The translations under genes and the position numbers were made by a program. The notes beneath the pieces were generated by a model. It was not told where the DNA came from. It was given only the letters and a program-made list of their open reading frames with translations, and did not search any database. Below are positions 32,717-41,576 of a stretch of 64,000 nt of DNA, one piece after another (positions within the stretch are counted from its first letter, which is position 1; the number at the start of each line of letters is the position of its first letter). Location of the stretch: positions 310,001 to 374,000 of the forward strand of contig NZ_JALKAQ010000002.1 of the NCBI RefSeq assembly GCF_023016065.1. The letters are read 5' to 3'. The DNA is from Marinobacter sp. S0848L (GTDB lineage: Bacteria > Pseudomonadota > Gammaproteobacteria > Pseudomonadales > Oleiphilaceae).

Positions 32717-34411
32717 TTATGGGCTGTTTCTTATGTCAACGTAGAGTACCAGACTTTGGCCGGGTTGCAGATAACGGTTGGTATTAAGATCGTTCCATGA
32801 TGCGATGTCACGCACATTCACGGAGAAGCGGGATGCAATTGTCGACAAAGAGTCGCCCTTTCGCACCCGATATCCAACTTTACGAACCATGGCTTTACTT
32901 CTGGCATTGCTGGCAACGGTTTTGGGTTGCTTAACTTTGCTCCAGATAACCAGTTCCCGGCCGGGGTGAAGAGGGTCCCCGGGCGCCATGCCGTTCCATG
33001 CGGCCACTTCGCGCACGCTCACACGGTGTTCACGTGCAATGTCCCAGAAAGTATCTCCCCGACGGACGGTATAGCGTACTTTATTGCCTGAGCGTTTCCG
33101 TTCCTGTTTGCGCTCGAGTCGCTGAGACTGGCTCAACGCATAGGCGTCTGAACTCTTGGTGGAAGAGGGAATCAGCAGCTGCTGGCCAATGCGAATCATA
33201 TCGCCCTTCAGCTTGTTCACCTGACGTATCACAGAAGTAGTCGTTGAGAAACGCTTAGCGATGCTGCCCAGGTTGTCGCCTTTAGAAACCTTATAGTTTT
33301 GCCATGAAACTCGTTGATTCTCTGGGAAATTCGCCAGCGCAGTGCGGAAAGTCTCGGCGCTCTGTGTTGGTACCAATAAACGGTGAGGGCCGTCGGGATT
33401 AGTCGCCCAGCGGTTGTAAGACGGGTTTAGCAGGTAAATTTCGTCAATATCGACACCTGCAAGCTTGGCCGCCTGGGCAAGATCCAGTTGTGAGCCCGTT
33501 TCGACCACCTCGAAATAAGGCTCGTTCTTGAGTTCCGGTAGCTGAATGCCATAGGCGTCAGGATTGTCGATCACCTTAGCCAGCGCTAACAGTTTCGGAA
33601 CATAGTGCCGGGTTTCTTTTGGCAATCTAAGCGACCAATAGTCCGTTGGTTTTCCTGCCTTGCGATTCCGGCGCATTGCGCTGGAAACCGTGCCACCACC
33701 GGAGTTATAGGCCGCCAGAGCCAGCGTAAAATCGCCATCGAAGCGCTTCGCCAAACGGTCCAGATAGGTGAGGGCAGCGTCGGTGGATGTCAGCACATCC
33801 CGACGATCGTCATGCCACCAGCTTTGCGTCAGACCGAAGTACTTTCCGGTAGACGGAATAAACTGCCAGAGCCCTGCCGCGCGGCCATGCGAATAAGCGA
33901 AGGGATCAAACGCGCTTTCCACCACGGGCAGTAGGGCCAATTCGGTGGGTAATCCCCGAGCTTCGGCCTCGCTCAAAATATGATGCAGGTATCGGGCGCC
34001 TCGCTCAGTGACTCGTTGAATGTAGCGGGGGTTACGGGCATACCAGTCAAGCTGGGCTTGCATCCGGGCGTTATCAACCGAATGGTCCATGGCGAAACCC
34101 GCGCGCATGCGGCTCCACAGATCTGTTTGCACAAACTCATCGGCACCGGAGGACTTAGGTTCGTCGAGCTTTTTTCGAGCGGATTTGGCTTTGGCTTTTA
34201 GGTCGGCCGAAATGGCATCATCCAACGGCGCATTTGCGGCAAGATCTTCTTCGGAGTCGATCGCCGCGATCAGTTCGTCGTCGCCCTGAGCCACCACAAC
34301 GCGTTCAGATTCAAGAGGGTTGCTGTGCCAATTTTCGAATAACGGGCTACTGCTGCAGCCAGCGGTTAAAGAGCTGGTAAGCAAGACCAATGACAAGCGA
34401 TTAACCGGCAT
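32717..34411 (-). CDS. mltD: Membrane-bound lytic transglycosylase D
   Basis: Outer-membrane lipoprotein that cleaves peptidoglycan glycan strands to 1,6-anhydro products. It has 564 residues: a lipoprotein signal with lipobox LTAGC (Cys19), an SLT domain about 125-260 with catalytic Glu in VVESAFDPFAYS and AAGLWQFIPSTGKYFGL, and three C-terminal LysM modules, beginning YKVSKGDNLGSIA, YTVRRGDTFWDIA and YRVRKGDSLSTIA. Three LysM repeats is more than the two of E. coli. Its gene abuts yejA, joining a peptidoglycan cutter to a peptide importer. Confidence 0.94.
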   Translation of the reverse strand: MPVNRLSLVLLTSSLTAGCSSSPLFENWHSNPLESERVVVAQGDDELIAAIDSEEDLAANAPLDDAISADLKAKAKSARKKLDEPKSSGADEFVQTDLWSRMRAGFAMDHSVDNARMQAQLDWYARNPRYIQRVTERGARYLHHILSEAEARGLPTELALLPVVESAFDPFAYSHGRAAGLWQFIPSTGKYFGLTQSWWHDDRRDVLTSTDAALTYLDRLAKRFDGDFTLALAAYNSGGGTVSSAMRRNRKAGKPTDYWSLRLPKETRHYVPKLLALAKVIDNPDAYGIQLPELKNEPYFEVVETGSQLDLAQAAKLAGVDIDEIYLLNPSYNRWATNPDGPHRLLVPTQSAETFRTALANFPENQRVSWQNYKVSKGDNLGSIAKRFSTTTSVIRQVNKLKGDMIRIGQQLLIPSSTKSSDAYALSQSQRLERKQERKRSGNKVRYTVRRGDTFWDIAREHRVSVREVAAWNGMAPGDPLHPGRELVIWSKVKQPKTVASNARSKAMVRKVGYRVRKGDSLSTIASRFSVNVRDIASWNDLNTNRYLQPGQSLVLYVDIRNSP

Positions 34412-34587
34412 AACTAGGCTTCCGGGAGGTTGCGCCGGACGTTGGTGCCAAGGTCCGGCGTAAAGATAAATACAATGCTACAAACACAGTTCGAGCGAGA
34501 TTCTATGGGACGGGTTTTGAGGCGGTCAAGGCAAGTGATGTTACCGCTTTGAGAGGTAGTGTTACCCCGCCTCAAGCGTGGTGCGTA

Positions 34588-35385
34588 TCAGAAGTGATCT
34601 TTCCCATGCCGAACGGCCGCAAATACTTCAGCCGGGTTGGTTACCGATAAACCGTGTTCTGCACCATAGGTTTCCGCGGCTTCGATAACCGAAGGGTCGT
34701 CCCAGCGAAGGAAAAGGTTAAGTGCTTTTTCTTTTTCCAGGCTGGAAGGTACTGTCGGCTTGCCGGCTTCTCTGGATGCCTTGCATGCCTGCTCGAACTC
34801 GATCAACCCCGAATCCTCGGGCAACCAGTGGCGAGCAAAGCGCAGATTGGCAAGGGTGTATTCGTGGGCGCAATAGATGAGCGTGTTACCGGGCAACGTG
34901 AGCAACGCCGCAAGAGAGCGGTGCATTTGCTCCGGAGTGCCTTCAAATAATCTGCCACAGCCGCCAATAAAGAGCGTATCGCCACTGAACAGAGCGGGCG
35001 AGCCGTCAATGTGAGTCTCGGTAAAATAGACAATGTGATCCAGGGTATGCCCCGGGGTAGCCGTTACCGTAAAGCGTATATCCTGCCATTCCAGGTGATC
35101 GCCATGGCTTACGGTCTCAGTCACATTGGTAAACGGTGATCCTTCCGGACCGACAATTCGAACACCCGGTTGGTATGTTTTTAGTTCAGCAATACCGCCA
35201 ACGTGGTCCGGGTGATGATGAGTAACCAGGATGGTGTCGAGTGTCAGGCCGGCTTGTTCCAGATAATCTATGACTGGTTGCGCCTGCCCCGGGTCCACCA
35301 CAAGGGCTTTACCTGTTGATGAGTCTGCAAGGCACCAGATGTAGTTGTCTGAAAACGCCGGAATAGGGTAAATACTAAACATCAT
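34588..35385 (-). CDS. gloB: Hydroxyacylglutathione hydrolase (glyoxalase II)
   Basis: Hydrolyses S-lactoylglutathione to lactate and glutathione in methylglyoxal detoxification. From ATG 35385 it has 265 residues (the next codon is also ATG). The dinuclear metal motif [10 protein letters not shown] is near residue 57, with further ligands in [24 protein letters not shown] and [13 protein letters not shown]. The open frame reaches 35523 but the extra 46 residues overlap the divergent methyltransferase and have no family match. Ribosome sites are weak, so the start is the uncertain part. Confidence 0.93.
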   Translation of the reverse strand: MMFSIYPIPAFSDNYIWCLADSSTGKALVVDPGQAQPVIDYLEQAGLTLDTILVTHHHPDHVGGIAELKTYQPGVRIVGPEGSPFTNVTETVSHGDHLEWQDIRFTVTATPGHTLDHIVYFTETHIDGSPALFSGDTLFIGGCGRLFEGTPEQMHRSLAALLTLPGNTLIYCAHEYTLANLRFARHWLPEDSGLIEFEQACKASREAGKPTVPSSLEKEKALNLFLRWDDPSVIEAAETYGAEHGLSVTNPAEVFAAVRHGKDHF

Positions 35386-35484
35386 GACCACATGTGCTTG
35401 ATGGATGTGCCTGTTATCATAAAGCAACAGTGCGCCTATCCCAAGGTGTCCGATACCAGGGCCACAGGAGTAGAGGATTAAACC

Positions 35485-36285
35485 GTGAAAGACTCTAGGC
35501 CGGTAGATTACGTAGCACGCCACGAAAGTTTTGAAGTTTGGTTCCAGAGCCCGCTAGGGCGAGCTTTGCTGGCCAGTCAGCGGTGTGTGCTCGATAAAGA
35601 GCTCGGTGGGCTGACTGGCGCCAGACAGTTGCAAATTGGCTTAAGCCACCGCTTGCCCTTGGCCACCGGTACCGATTTTGTGCAGCGTATAATCACTACG
35701 CCCGCATGGAGCCCTAACATGCCCGATGGCGTGGCCGTGTGTGATTCGGATGAGTTGCCATTTCCGACCGACTCAATCGATTTAGCGATCTTGCATCATG
35801 CCGCAGATTTTTCTGATGATCCTCATCAGGTATTAAGGGAGGCGGCAAGGGTTCTGCGTGGCGAGGGCGTAATGGCGTTGGTCGGGTTTAACCCGCTGGG
35901 GTTGTGGGGAGCTCGCAAGCTGATCTCCCGCCATCATCAGGGCCCTTGGGGAGGGCGTTTTATGATGCGGTCGCGGATGGAAGACTGGCTTCGGTTGCTC
36001 GGCTTCACGGTTGAATCGTCTGCCACCTATTTTAATCGGCTACCAGTGCAGAAGCGAAATGTTGCTGCCAGCACCCGGGCGCCTTCCGCTAAACCCAATA
36101 TTGTTCCTGTTGGCGCCTATTACTGTATCCTTGCGCGCAAACGGGTACCGGCGCCCGTACAGCGAGGCGTAAATTGGCGCAAAAGCAAAGTTATGACGCT
36201 TCCCGGTGCAGTAGGTGCGTCAAGAGGTTGCCTGAATAGGGTGCCCGAAAATCACGATAACAGTAACCATTCACCGGAGTTCTAA
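35485..36285 (+). CDS. Class I SAM-dependent methyltransferase
   Basis: Methyltransferase of unknown substrate, 266 residues, starting at a GTG with AGAGGA upstream. The motif [19 protein letters not shown] and [20 protein letters not shown] match motifs II-III of the class I fold; the usual glycine-rich motif I is poorly kept ([14 protein letters not shown]). The last 60 residues are basic. It lies between gloB (divergent) and rnhA (one-base overlap), the same place as in Pseudomonas. Confidence 0.8.
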   Translation: MKDSRPVDYVARHESFEVWFQSPLGRALLASQRCVLDKELGGLTGARQLQIGLSHRLPLATGTDFVQRIITTPAWSPNMPDGVAVCDSDELPFPTDSIDLAILHHAADFSDDPHQVLREAARVLRGEGVMALVGFNPLGLWGARKLISRHHQGPWGGRFMMRSRMEDWLRLLGFTVESSATYFNRLPVQKRNVAASTRAPSAKPNIVPVGAYYCILARKRVPAPVQRGVNWRKSKVMTLPGAVGASRGCLNRVPENHDNSNHSPEF

Positions 36286-36728
36286 TGGCAGGCAAAGTAG
36301 TGATGTACACCGACGGCGCGTGTAAAGGTAACCCCGGGCCGGGTGGTTGGGGGGTGGTGTTGCGATACGGCGGTGCAGAGAAAAAACTGCATGGCGGTGA
36401 GCGCGACACTACGAACAACCGAATGGAATTGATGGCCGCCATTCAGGGGTTAAAGGCGCTAAACCGTGCCTGTGATGTTGAGCTGTATACCGATTCTCAG
36501 TACGTCCGAAAAGGAATCACTGAATGGATGGCTGGCTGGAAGCGAAACGGCTGGAAAACATCCGCTAAAAAGCCGGTCAAGAATTCAGATTTGTGGAAAG
36601 AGCTGGATGCAGAATCGGCGCGTCACAACGTCAACTGGCATTGGGTCAAAGGCCACGCAGGCGACCCCGGCAACGAAATGGCTGACGAGCTTGCCAACTT
36701 GGGTGTCGAAACCGTGATGAGCCGCTAA
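36285..36728 (+). CDS. rnhA: Ribonuclease HI
   Basis: Cuts RNA in RNA-DNA hybrids. It has 147 residues. All four acidic catalytic residues fall at the E. coli numbers, Asp10 ([11 protein letters not shown]), Glu48 (NRMELM), Asp70 (YTDSQYV) and Asp134 (NEMADEL), with His124. The handle region [17 protein letters not shown] is present. The ATG shares a base with the preceding stop; GGAG is upstream. dnaQ follows after 38 bases. Confidence 0.98.
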   Translation: MAGKVVMYTDGACKGNPGPGGWGVVLRYGGAEKKLHGGERDTTNNRMELMAAIQGLKALNRACDVELYTDSQYVRKGITEWMAGWKRNGWKTSAKKPVKNSDLWKELDAESARHNVNWHWVKGHAGDPGNEMADELANLGVETVMSR

Positions 36729-36766
36729 AGTAAACACAGCAGAGTATGTTCTCCGGAAGGTAAGGC

Positions 36767-37477
36767 ATGAGACAGATTGTACTGGATACAGAAACCACGG
36801 GTATTGATCCCAACGCAGGGCACCGGATTATAGAAATCGGTTGTGTGGAGGTTGTTGAGCGTAAGTTAACGGGGCGCAACTACCACGTTTACATCAACCC
36901 CGAGCGCGAGGTTGAGGCAGAAGCCATTACCGTTCACGGCATCACTAACGAATTTTTGCAGGACAAACCAAAATTCGCAGAAATCGCCGATGAGTTTTTC
37001 GCCTTTATTGAAGGTGCTGAGCTGGTTATTCATAACGCGGCGTTTGACGTCGGCTTTATGGATTCCGAGTTTGCCCGCCTTAAACCGGTGCGGAAAACGG
37101 CTGACCATTGCGGCGTTGTCGACACCTTGGCCATTGCCCGAAAGAAACATCCTGGCCAAAAGAACAACCTCGATGCGCTGTGTAAGCGTTACGGCGTAGA
37201 TAACTCGAACCGGGAGCTTCACGGCGCTCTGTTGGACGCCGAAATACTGGCCGACGTTTACCTGCTAATGACCGGTGGTCAAACCGCGCTTTCGCTCGAC
37301 GCGGACTCGGGCGAGGGCGGTGGCGTAACCGGGATTCGGAGGTTGTCATCGGAGCGAGTGCGCTTGCCGGTGATCGAAGCTACAAATGATGAGATTGCAG
37401 CGCATAATGAAATGATGGATCGGATCGAAAACAAGGCGGGGACGACCGTCTGGGGCAAACTTAGTGCCCCAGAGTGA
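36767..37477 (+). CDS. dnaQ: DNA polymerase III epsilon subunit
   Basis: Proofreading 3'-5' exonuclease of the replicase. It has 236 residues. DEDDh residues are seen: Asp7 and Glu9 in LDTETTG, Asp in HNAAFDVGFMD, and His with Asp in ELHGALLDAEILADVY. The C-terminal 50 residues are the segment that contacts the polymerase subunit. GGAAGGTAAGG lies before the ATG. The rnhA-dnaQ pairing is conserved. Confidence 0.97.
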   Translation: MRQIVLDTETTGIDPNAGHRIIEIGCVEVVERKLTGRNYHVYINPEREVEAEAITVHGITNEFLQDKPKFAEIADEFFAFIEGAELVIHNAAFDVGFMDSEFARLKPVRKTADHCGVVDTLAIARKKHPGQKNNLDALCKRYGVDNSNRELHGALLDAEILADVYLLMTGGQTALSLDADSGEGGGVTGIRRLSSERVRLPVIEATNDEIAAHNEMMDRIENKAGTTVWGKLSAPE

Positions 37478-37631
37478 GATCTGTATCTAACTGTACTAAT
37501 TGTTACATTTCAGCTTTCTTGAGCTACTTGAATTTTGTGTTATAAGTAATGATAAGTTCGCGAGTTTTATGCGAATTGATAATGTTCATGCACAGGAAGC
37601 GGTAGTCTCCGCAACGTAACAGGAAGCGTTT

Positions 37632-39338
37632 ATGGTCCAATCGTCTCTTGCGACGAAATCGCAGTCGTTTGATCTGGTTAAAGGTGAAATTGAACAGACC
37701 ATCAAACAAGCGGAATCGAGCCTTGAACGCTTTCAGGAGAACCGCGAAAGTGGAGAAGATCTACAAAACTGTGTCGATTATCTGAATCAGTTACGCGGTA
37801 TTTTCCTGCTCGTTGAACTTCGCGGCGGAACACTGATTTGTCAGGAAGCAGTGAATCTGGCGAATGACGTTCCCGTGGGTGCCAACGACGACAAAAACAT
37901 CTTGCTAACGACGCTTAATAGCGCATTGTTCACTTTGCGTCGATACGTTGAGTATTATCACCAGCAACGTGTTGATCATCCCGAGCTATTGCTCCCCGTC
38001 ATTAACGAGTTGCGCGAAGCCCGAAAGGAAAAACCTTATCCGGAGTCGTGTTTCTTTGACGTAGATGTACGTGAACGCCCGGATTTTTGTTGCGATGTGG
38101 CTCTGCGGCCTAACGTTGAAGACGACGCTGAATATGAAGTGTTGGCTCGTCGCATGCGGTTAACGTTCCAGGTAGCGTTGTTGGGCATACTTCGGGACCA
38201 GAACGAAGAGGTCAGCAAAAAACTGATCGCTCGTGCTGCGCGTGGCTTTGCCCGCCTCTGCCAAGGCGCGCCGATGGGGCAGATGTGGTGCCTTCTGGCG
38301 ATCACAGCAGATGCTATGCTTGATCGGGCAATGGGTTTCAGTAAGGCTCGTAAGCGTTTGCTGATGCGTCTTGAGCGCTACACGCGAGAAATTGTGTACG
38401 TGGGCAAAGTTGCAACTGCCAAAGACGCGCCGGATTCAATTGTAAAAGATCTGCTGTATTTGCTTTACCGCAGTGGCTCTGCCAACCCTGAAATCAATAA
38501 AGTGTTGCAGAGTTACAACTTGCTGCCTTCTGATTTCCCCGACTCCATGATGGAAGCACATTCCCGCCGTTTGTACGGGCCGGGAACGGATGTATTGAAA
38601 TCGTTGTCGGATGCTTTGCTGGATGAGTTGAATCAGCTTAAAGACAAACTCGATATCATTGAGCGGGGCATTGAGCCGGACCTTGCAGAGCTGTCCTCCA
38701 TTGCGGATGCGCTTGAACGGCTTGCCAACACGCTGGTGATGCTCGACCTTAACCGTTTGGCGAGCATTTCCCGGGGTGAAGCTGGCAAACTTCGTAAGTG
38801 GGAAACCGAGAACCGCCTGCCAGCGGAAGAAGAGCTGTATCAGCTGGCGGATTCGGTTTTGGGGGTAGAAGATGCGGTGATGCAAATTGTTACCCGCGGC
38901 ATTACTTCTGAGACGGATGCGTTGGCGGGGGCCAACAGTCGAGCTGAAGAGTCGGTCTATCTTCAGGAAGCGATCTGGGTCGTTACCGAAGAAGCTCGTG
39001 GCGCGTTAACACTCGCAAAAAGGGCGATTACGGCGTTCATTGAATCGGATTACGATAAGCTGCATCTGGCGAACCTGCCGGGCACTCTACGCAGTATATG
39101 GGGCGGCTTGATGATGGTGAGTGACCCCGCCGCTGCCAGTGTAATTGCGCGTGTGGCTGACTCTATTCAGAACCAGCTTCTGGATGCGAGGGAAGCGCCA
39201 TCGAGTTCGGTGTTAGAAGCGCTGGCGGATGCGTTGACCTCGTTAGAGTATTACATTGAGAGCCTTGGCCGCCGTGAAGATAGCAATGTCGGCTTGCTCA
39301 ATCTGGCGGAAACGTCATTGGCAGACGTAGGCCTGTAA
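37632..39338 (+). CDS. fimL: FimL-like regulator, ChpA N-terminal homologue
   Basis: In P. aeruginosa FimL links the Chp chemosensory system and FimV to cAMP-dependent twitching and virulence control. This protein has 568 residues, is soluble and largely helical, and resembles the N-terminal part of ChpA/PilL (LNQLRGIFLLVELRGGTLICQEA, and a later repeat YLQEAIWVVTEEARGAL). The Hpt-like modules lack a phosphorylatable histidine that I can recognise. The length and the place after rnhA-dnaQ match fimL. The identification rests on recall of family and synteny, without alignment. Confidence 0.82.
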   Translation: MVQSSLATKSQSFDLVKGEIEQTIKQAESSLERFQENRESGEDLQNCVDYLNQLRGIFLLVELRGGTLICQEAVNLANDVPVGANDDKNILLTTLNSALFTLRRYVEYYHQQRVDHPELLLPVINELREARKEKPYPESCFFDVDVRERPDFCCDVALRPNVEDDAEYEVLARRMRLTFQVALLGILRDQNEEVSKKLIARAARGFARLCQGAPMGQMWCLLAITADAMLDRAMGFSKARKRLLMRLERYTREIVYVGKVATAKDAPDSIVKDLLYLLYRSGSANPEINKVLQSYNLLPSDFPDSMMEAHSRRLYGPGTDVLKSLSDALLDELNQLKDKLDIIERGIEPDLAELSSIADALERLANTLVMLDLNRLASISRGEAGKLRKWETENRLPAEEELYQLADSVLGVEDAVMQIVTRGITSETDALAGANSRAEESVYLQEAIWVVTEEARGALTLAKRAITAFIESDYDKLHLANLPGTLRSIWGGLMMVSDPAAASVIARVADSIQNQLLDAREAPSSSVLEALADALTSLEYYIESLGRREDSNVGLLNLAETSLADVGL

Positions 39339-39364
39339 GTTTGATAGGCAAAACGTCAGACACA

Positions 39365-39395
39365 AAAAAAACCTGCGAGTTGCGCAGGTTTTTTT
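39365..39395. terminator. Bidirectional terminator after fimL
   Basis: Thirteen-base arms (seven A, then CCTGCG, and the complement ending in seven T) enclose a 5-base loop. It serves fimL on the + strand and the SCP2 gene on the - strand. Confidence 0.9.
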
Positions 39396-39415
39396 ATGGA
39401 ACTTACGAAAAGGGC

Positions 39416-39730
39416 TTAGCCCATGTCGAACAGTTCACCCAGCTTGGTGGCCAGCATCATGTCGCCTTCGGCGCGCAGCTGACCAGCCATGAATGCTTGC
39501 ATGCCGTCAGTTTCGCCAGAAACGATGCCTTCCAGAGTTTCGGAGTTCATGATCAGGGTAACAGAAGGATCTTCGTGAGCGCCTTCGTTCAACTTGCAAG
39601 AGCCGTCTTTGATTTCCAGGTTGTACGTTTTGTCGTCTTCGATATCAAACTGGAACACTAGGTCCATGCCCTGTGCTGCGTCTGCGTTGAAGTTCTTTTC
39701 CAGCTTCTCAAAAATCTGTTCTACAGACAT
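39416..39730 (-). CDS. SCP2 sterol-transfer family protein
   Basis: Small soluble lipid-binding-fold protein of 104 residues. The pattern VFQFDIEDDKTYNLEIKDG then DPSVTLIMNSETLEGIVSG and QAFMAGQLRAEGDMMLATKL is typical of bacterial SCP2 domains, which may bind fatty acyl groups. No partner domain is attached. It stands alone between two terminator/promoter regions. The biological role is unknown. Confidence 0.87.
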   Translation of the reverse strand: MSVEQIFEKLEKNFNADAAQGMDLVFQFDIEDDKTYNLEIKDGSCKLNEGAHEDPSVTLIMNSETLEGIVSGETDGMQAFMAGQLRAEGDMMLATKLGELFDMG

Positions 39731-39961
39731 TAGTTATACCCTTTTTGGTGATAGTCTTATCTTTAATTGGCGGATCAACAACCCGAGCGAAACGGACTCT
39801 GTGATAGCTGGGTATCGCCGACCTCAGTATTCGACTTTATGGTTACGGCCGGAGCATGTCAAGCTTGATCGAACGCTTGTTTTAATTTGATTCGGGCTTA
39901 TCAGTTAAGGTGCGACAGAGTACACTCTGGGGTTTGCATAAAGCGCACTGGAGACTGCATT

Positions 39962-41014
39962 TTGGAATTCATTAGTGAGTACGGATTGTTTCTTGCAAAG
40001 GCTGCAACTTTCGTTGTGGCGGCGATTATTTTAGTCGCCGTCATCGTATCCGCGAGTAAGCATAGCGATTCGGACGATGACGACGGTGAACTGAAGGTAA
40101 GAAACCTGAATGATAAATACCGTAACCTGAAGGAATCGATTCAGGCAAAGTTGATGTCTGACGAGGAATACAAAGCCTGGAACAAACAAAAGAAGAAAGA
40201 AGAAAAGGCCAAGAAAAAAGCTGAAAAAAACAAAGCTGAAGAAGATGCTCAGCAAAAAGCCCGTATTTACGTTATCGACTTTGATGGTGACATTAAAGCC
40301 AGTGATACAGACACGTTACGCCGATCGGTAAGTGCCGTTCTGAGTGTTGCAGATCCCGAGCGAGACGAAGTGGTTGTTCGCCTGGAGAGTGGCGGGGGCC
40401 TTGTGCATGCCTATGGCTTGGCGTCGGCACAATTGGACCGCATCCGCAGCAAAGGCGTGCCGTTGACAGCCTGCGTTGATAAAGTTGCGGCCAGTGGTGG
40501 CTACATGATGGCTTGCGTGGCCGACAAGATTCTGGCATCGCCGTTTGCTGTTATCGGCTCTATTGGTGTGGTTGCACAATTGCCGAACTTTCATCGTTTA
40601 CTCGAGAAAAACAACGTAGATTTTGAGGTGCTGACCGCCGGTGAGCATAAGAGAACGCTCACCATGTTTGGTGAAAACACAGAAAAAGGCCGGCAGAAAT
40701 TTCTGGAAGATCTCGAAGACACCCACGGCCTGTTTAAAGAGTATGTCAGTGAGCGCAGACCGGATCTTGATATTAAAGCAGTCGCAAATGGTGACATCTG
40801 GTTCGGCAAACGGGCTTTAGACGTCAAGCTGATCGACGACATCAAAACCTCGGATGAGTACCTGATCGAGGCATGTGATCGTGGAGACGTGGTGTCTGTT
40901 TCGTTTCAGCAAAAGCGGACGCTGGCGGAGAAAATCGGCATTGCAACGAGCACTGCGCTGGAGCGGTCGGTTTGGAAAGTATTAAGTGCGATCAGAAATC
41001 AGAAGATGCAGTAG
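39962..41014 (+). CDS. sohB: Membrane-associated serine protease SohB
   Basis: S49-family inner-membrane peptidase (signal peptide peptidase type). From the TTG at 39962 it has 350 residues and begins MEFISEYGLFLAKA, almost the E. coli SohB start, with GGAG eight bases before it; the frame extends back to 39887 without family support. A membrane helix about 8-28 is followed by a Lys/Glu-rich coiled stretch about 70-100 and the protease domain, with serine in AASGGYMMACVAD and lysine in AGEHKRTL. It is 350 residues against 349 in E. coli. Confidence 0.94.
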   Translation: MEFISEYGLFLAKAATFVVAAIILVAVIVSASKHSDSDDDDGELKVRNLNDKYRNLKESIQAKLMSDEEYKAWNKQKKKEEKAKKKAEKNKAEEDAQQKARIYVIDFDGDIKASDTDTLRRSVSAVLSVADPERDEVVVRLESGGGLVHAYGLASAQLDRIRSKGVPLTACVDKVAASGGYMMACVADKILASPFAVIGSIGVVAQLPNFHRLLEKNNVDFEVLTAGEHKRTLTMFGENTEKGRQKFLEDLEDTHGLFKEYVSERRPDLDIKAVANGDIWFGKRALDVKLIDDIKTSDEYLIEACDRGDVVSVSFQQKRTLAEKIGIATSTALERSVWKVLSAIRNQKMQ

Positions 41015-41027
41015 CAGGTAGCCCACG

Positions 41028-41059
41028 TTCAGGTGCCAGCCAAATAGATGGCACCTGAA
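41028..41059. terminator. Hairpin between sohB and DUF934 gene
   Basis: Eleven-base perfect arms TTCAGGTGCCA and TGGCACCTGAA have a 10-base loop. No long T-run follows on either side, but it separates convergent genes. Confidence 0.5.
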
Positions 41060-41069
41060 TGCTTATCGA

Positions 41070-41576
41070 TTAAGATGCGCGGCGCCGGAATAGCGGCACA
41101 TCGTTATCTACGGCAGCCTGATAGGTCTCCGAGAAGAAATTCAGGCAACGGGCGGCTTTGGTAATATCCTTGTCGGCGCGAAGGACATACGAATCGAAGC
41201 CGCAGCGCTTCATAAACTGAAGCTGATCCAGCAGCACATCGCCGATAGCCCGCATTTCACCTGCGTAACCAAACCGCTCGCGCAGCAGGCGACCGATGCT
41301 ATAACCCCGGCCATCCACAAAGCGCGGGAAGTTGACGGCAATCAACGGCAGTTCGTTTACTTTGCCTTGGAGCAGTTCCGGTTCGTCATGGCTGTCGAAC
41401 CAGACACCGATATCAGCGCGGCCGGTGAAATGCTCGTAACCCGCCAACCAAAGATCTGCAGGAATGAGCGCGGGCTGGCCTTCTGGAATGTCCAGAGAAT
41501 CTCCCTCGGCGGGGCGGGCAACCACAACCCAATTGTCGTTACGAATAGTGCCGTCAGCGGCAATAACATCAGGCAT
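41070..41576 (-). CDS. DUF934 protein linked to sulfite reductase
   Basis: Protein of 168 residues (DUF934) with no known activity; it is usually coded beside cysI and is thought to aid sulfite reduction. Conserved-looking parts are LPLIAVNFPRFVDGRGYSIGRLLRERFGY and the end segment AARCLNFFSETYQAAVDNDVPLFRRR. Its start lies 8 bases inside the end of cysI, so it is translated with it. Two cysteines (in KRCGF and ARCLNF) are the only candidate redox or metal residues. Confidence 0.85.
   Translation of the reverse strand: MPDVIAADGTIRNDNWVVVARPAEGDSLDIPEGQPALIPADLWLAGYEHFTGRADIGVWFDSHDEPELLQGKVNELPLIAVNFPRFVDGRGYSIGRLLRERFGYAGEMRAIGDVLLDQLQFMKRCGFDSYVLRADKDITKAARCLNFFSETYQAAVDNDVPLFRRRAS

Noticed and set aside
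39916-39929. Palindrome CAGAGTACACTCTG upstream of sohB
   Set aside because: Six-base arms are expected by chance at this window size, and it matches no site I know.
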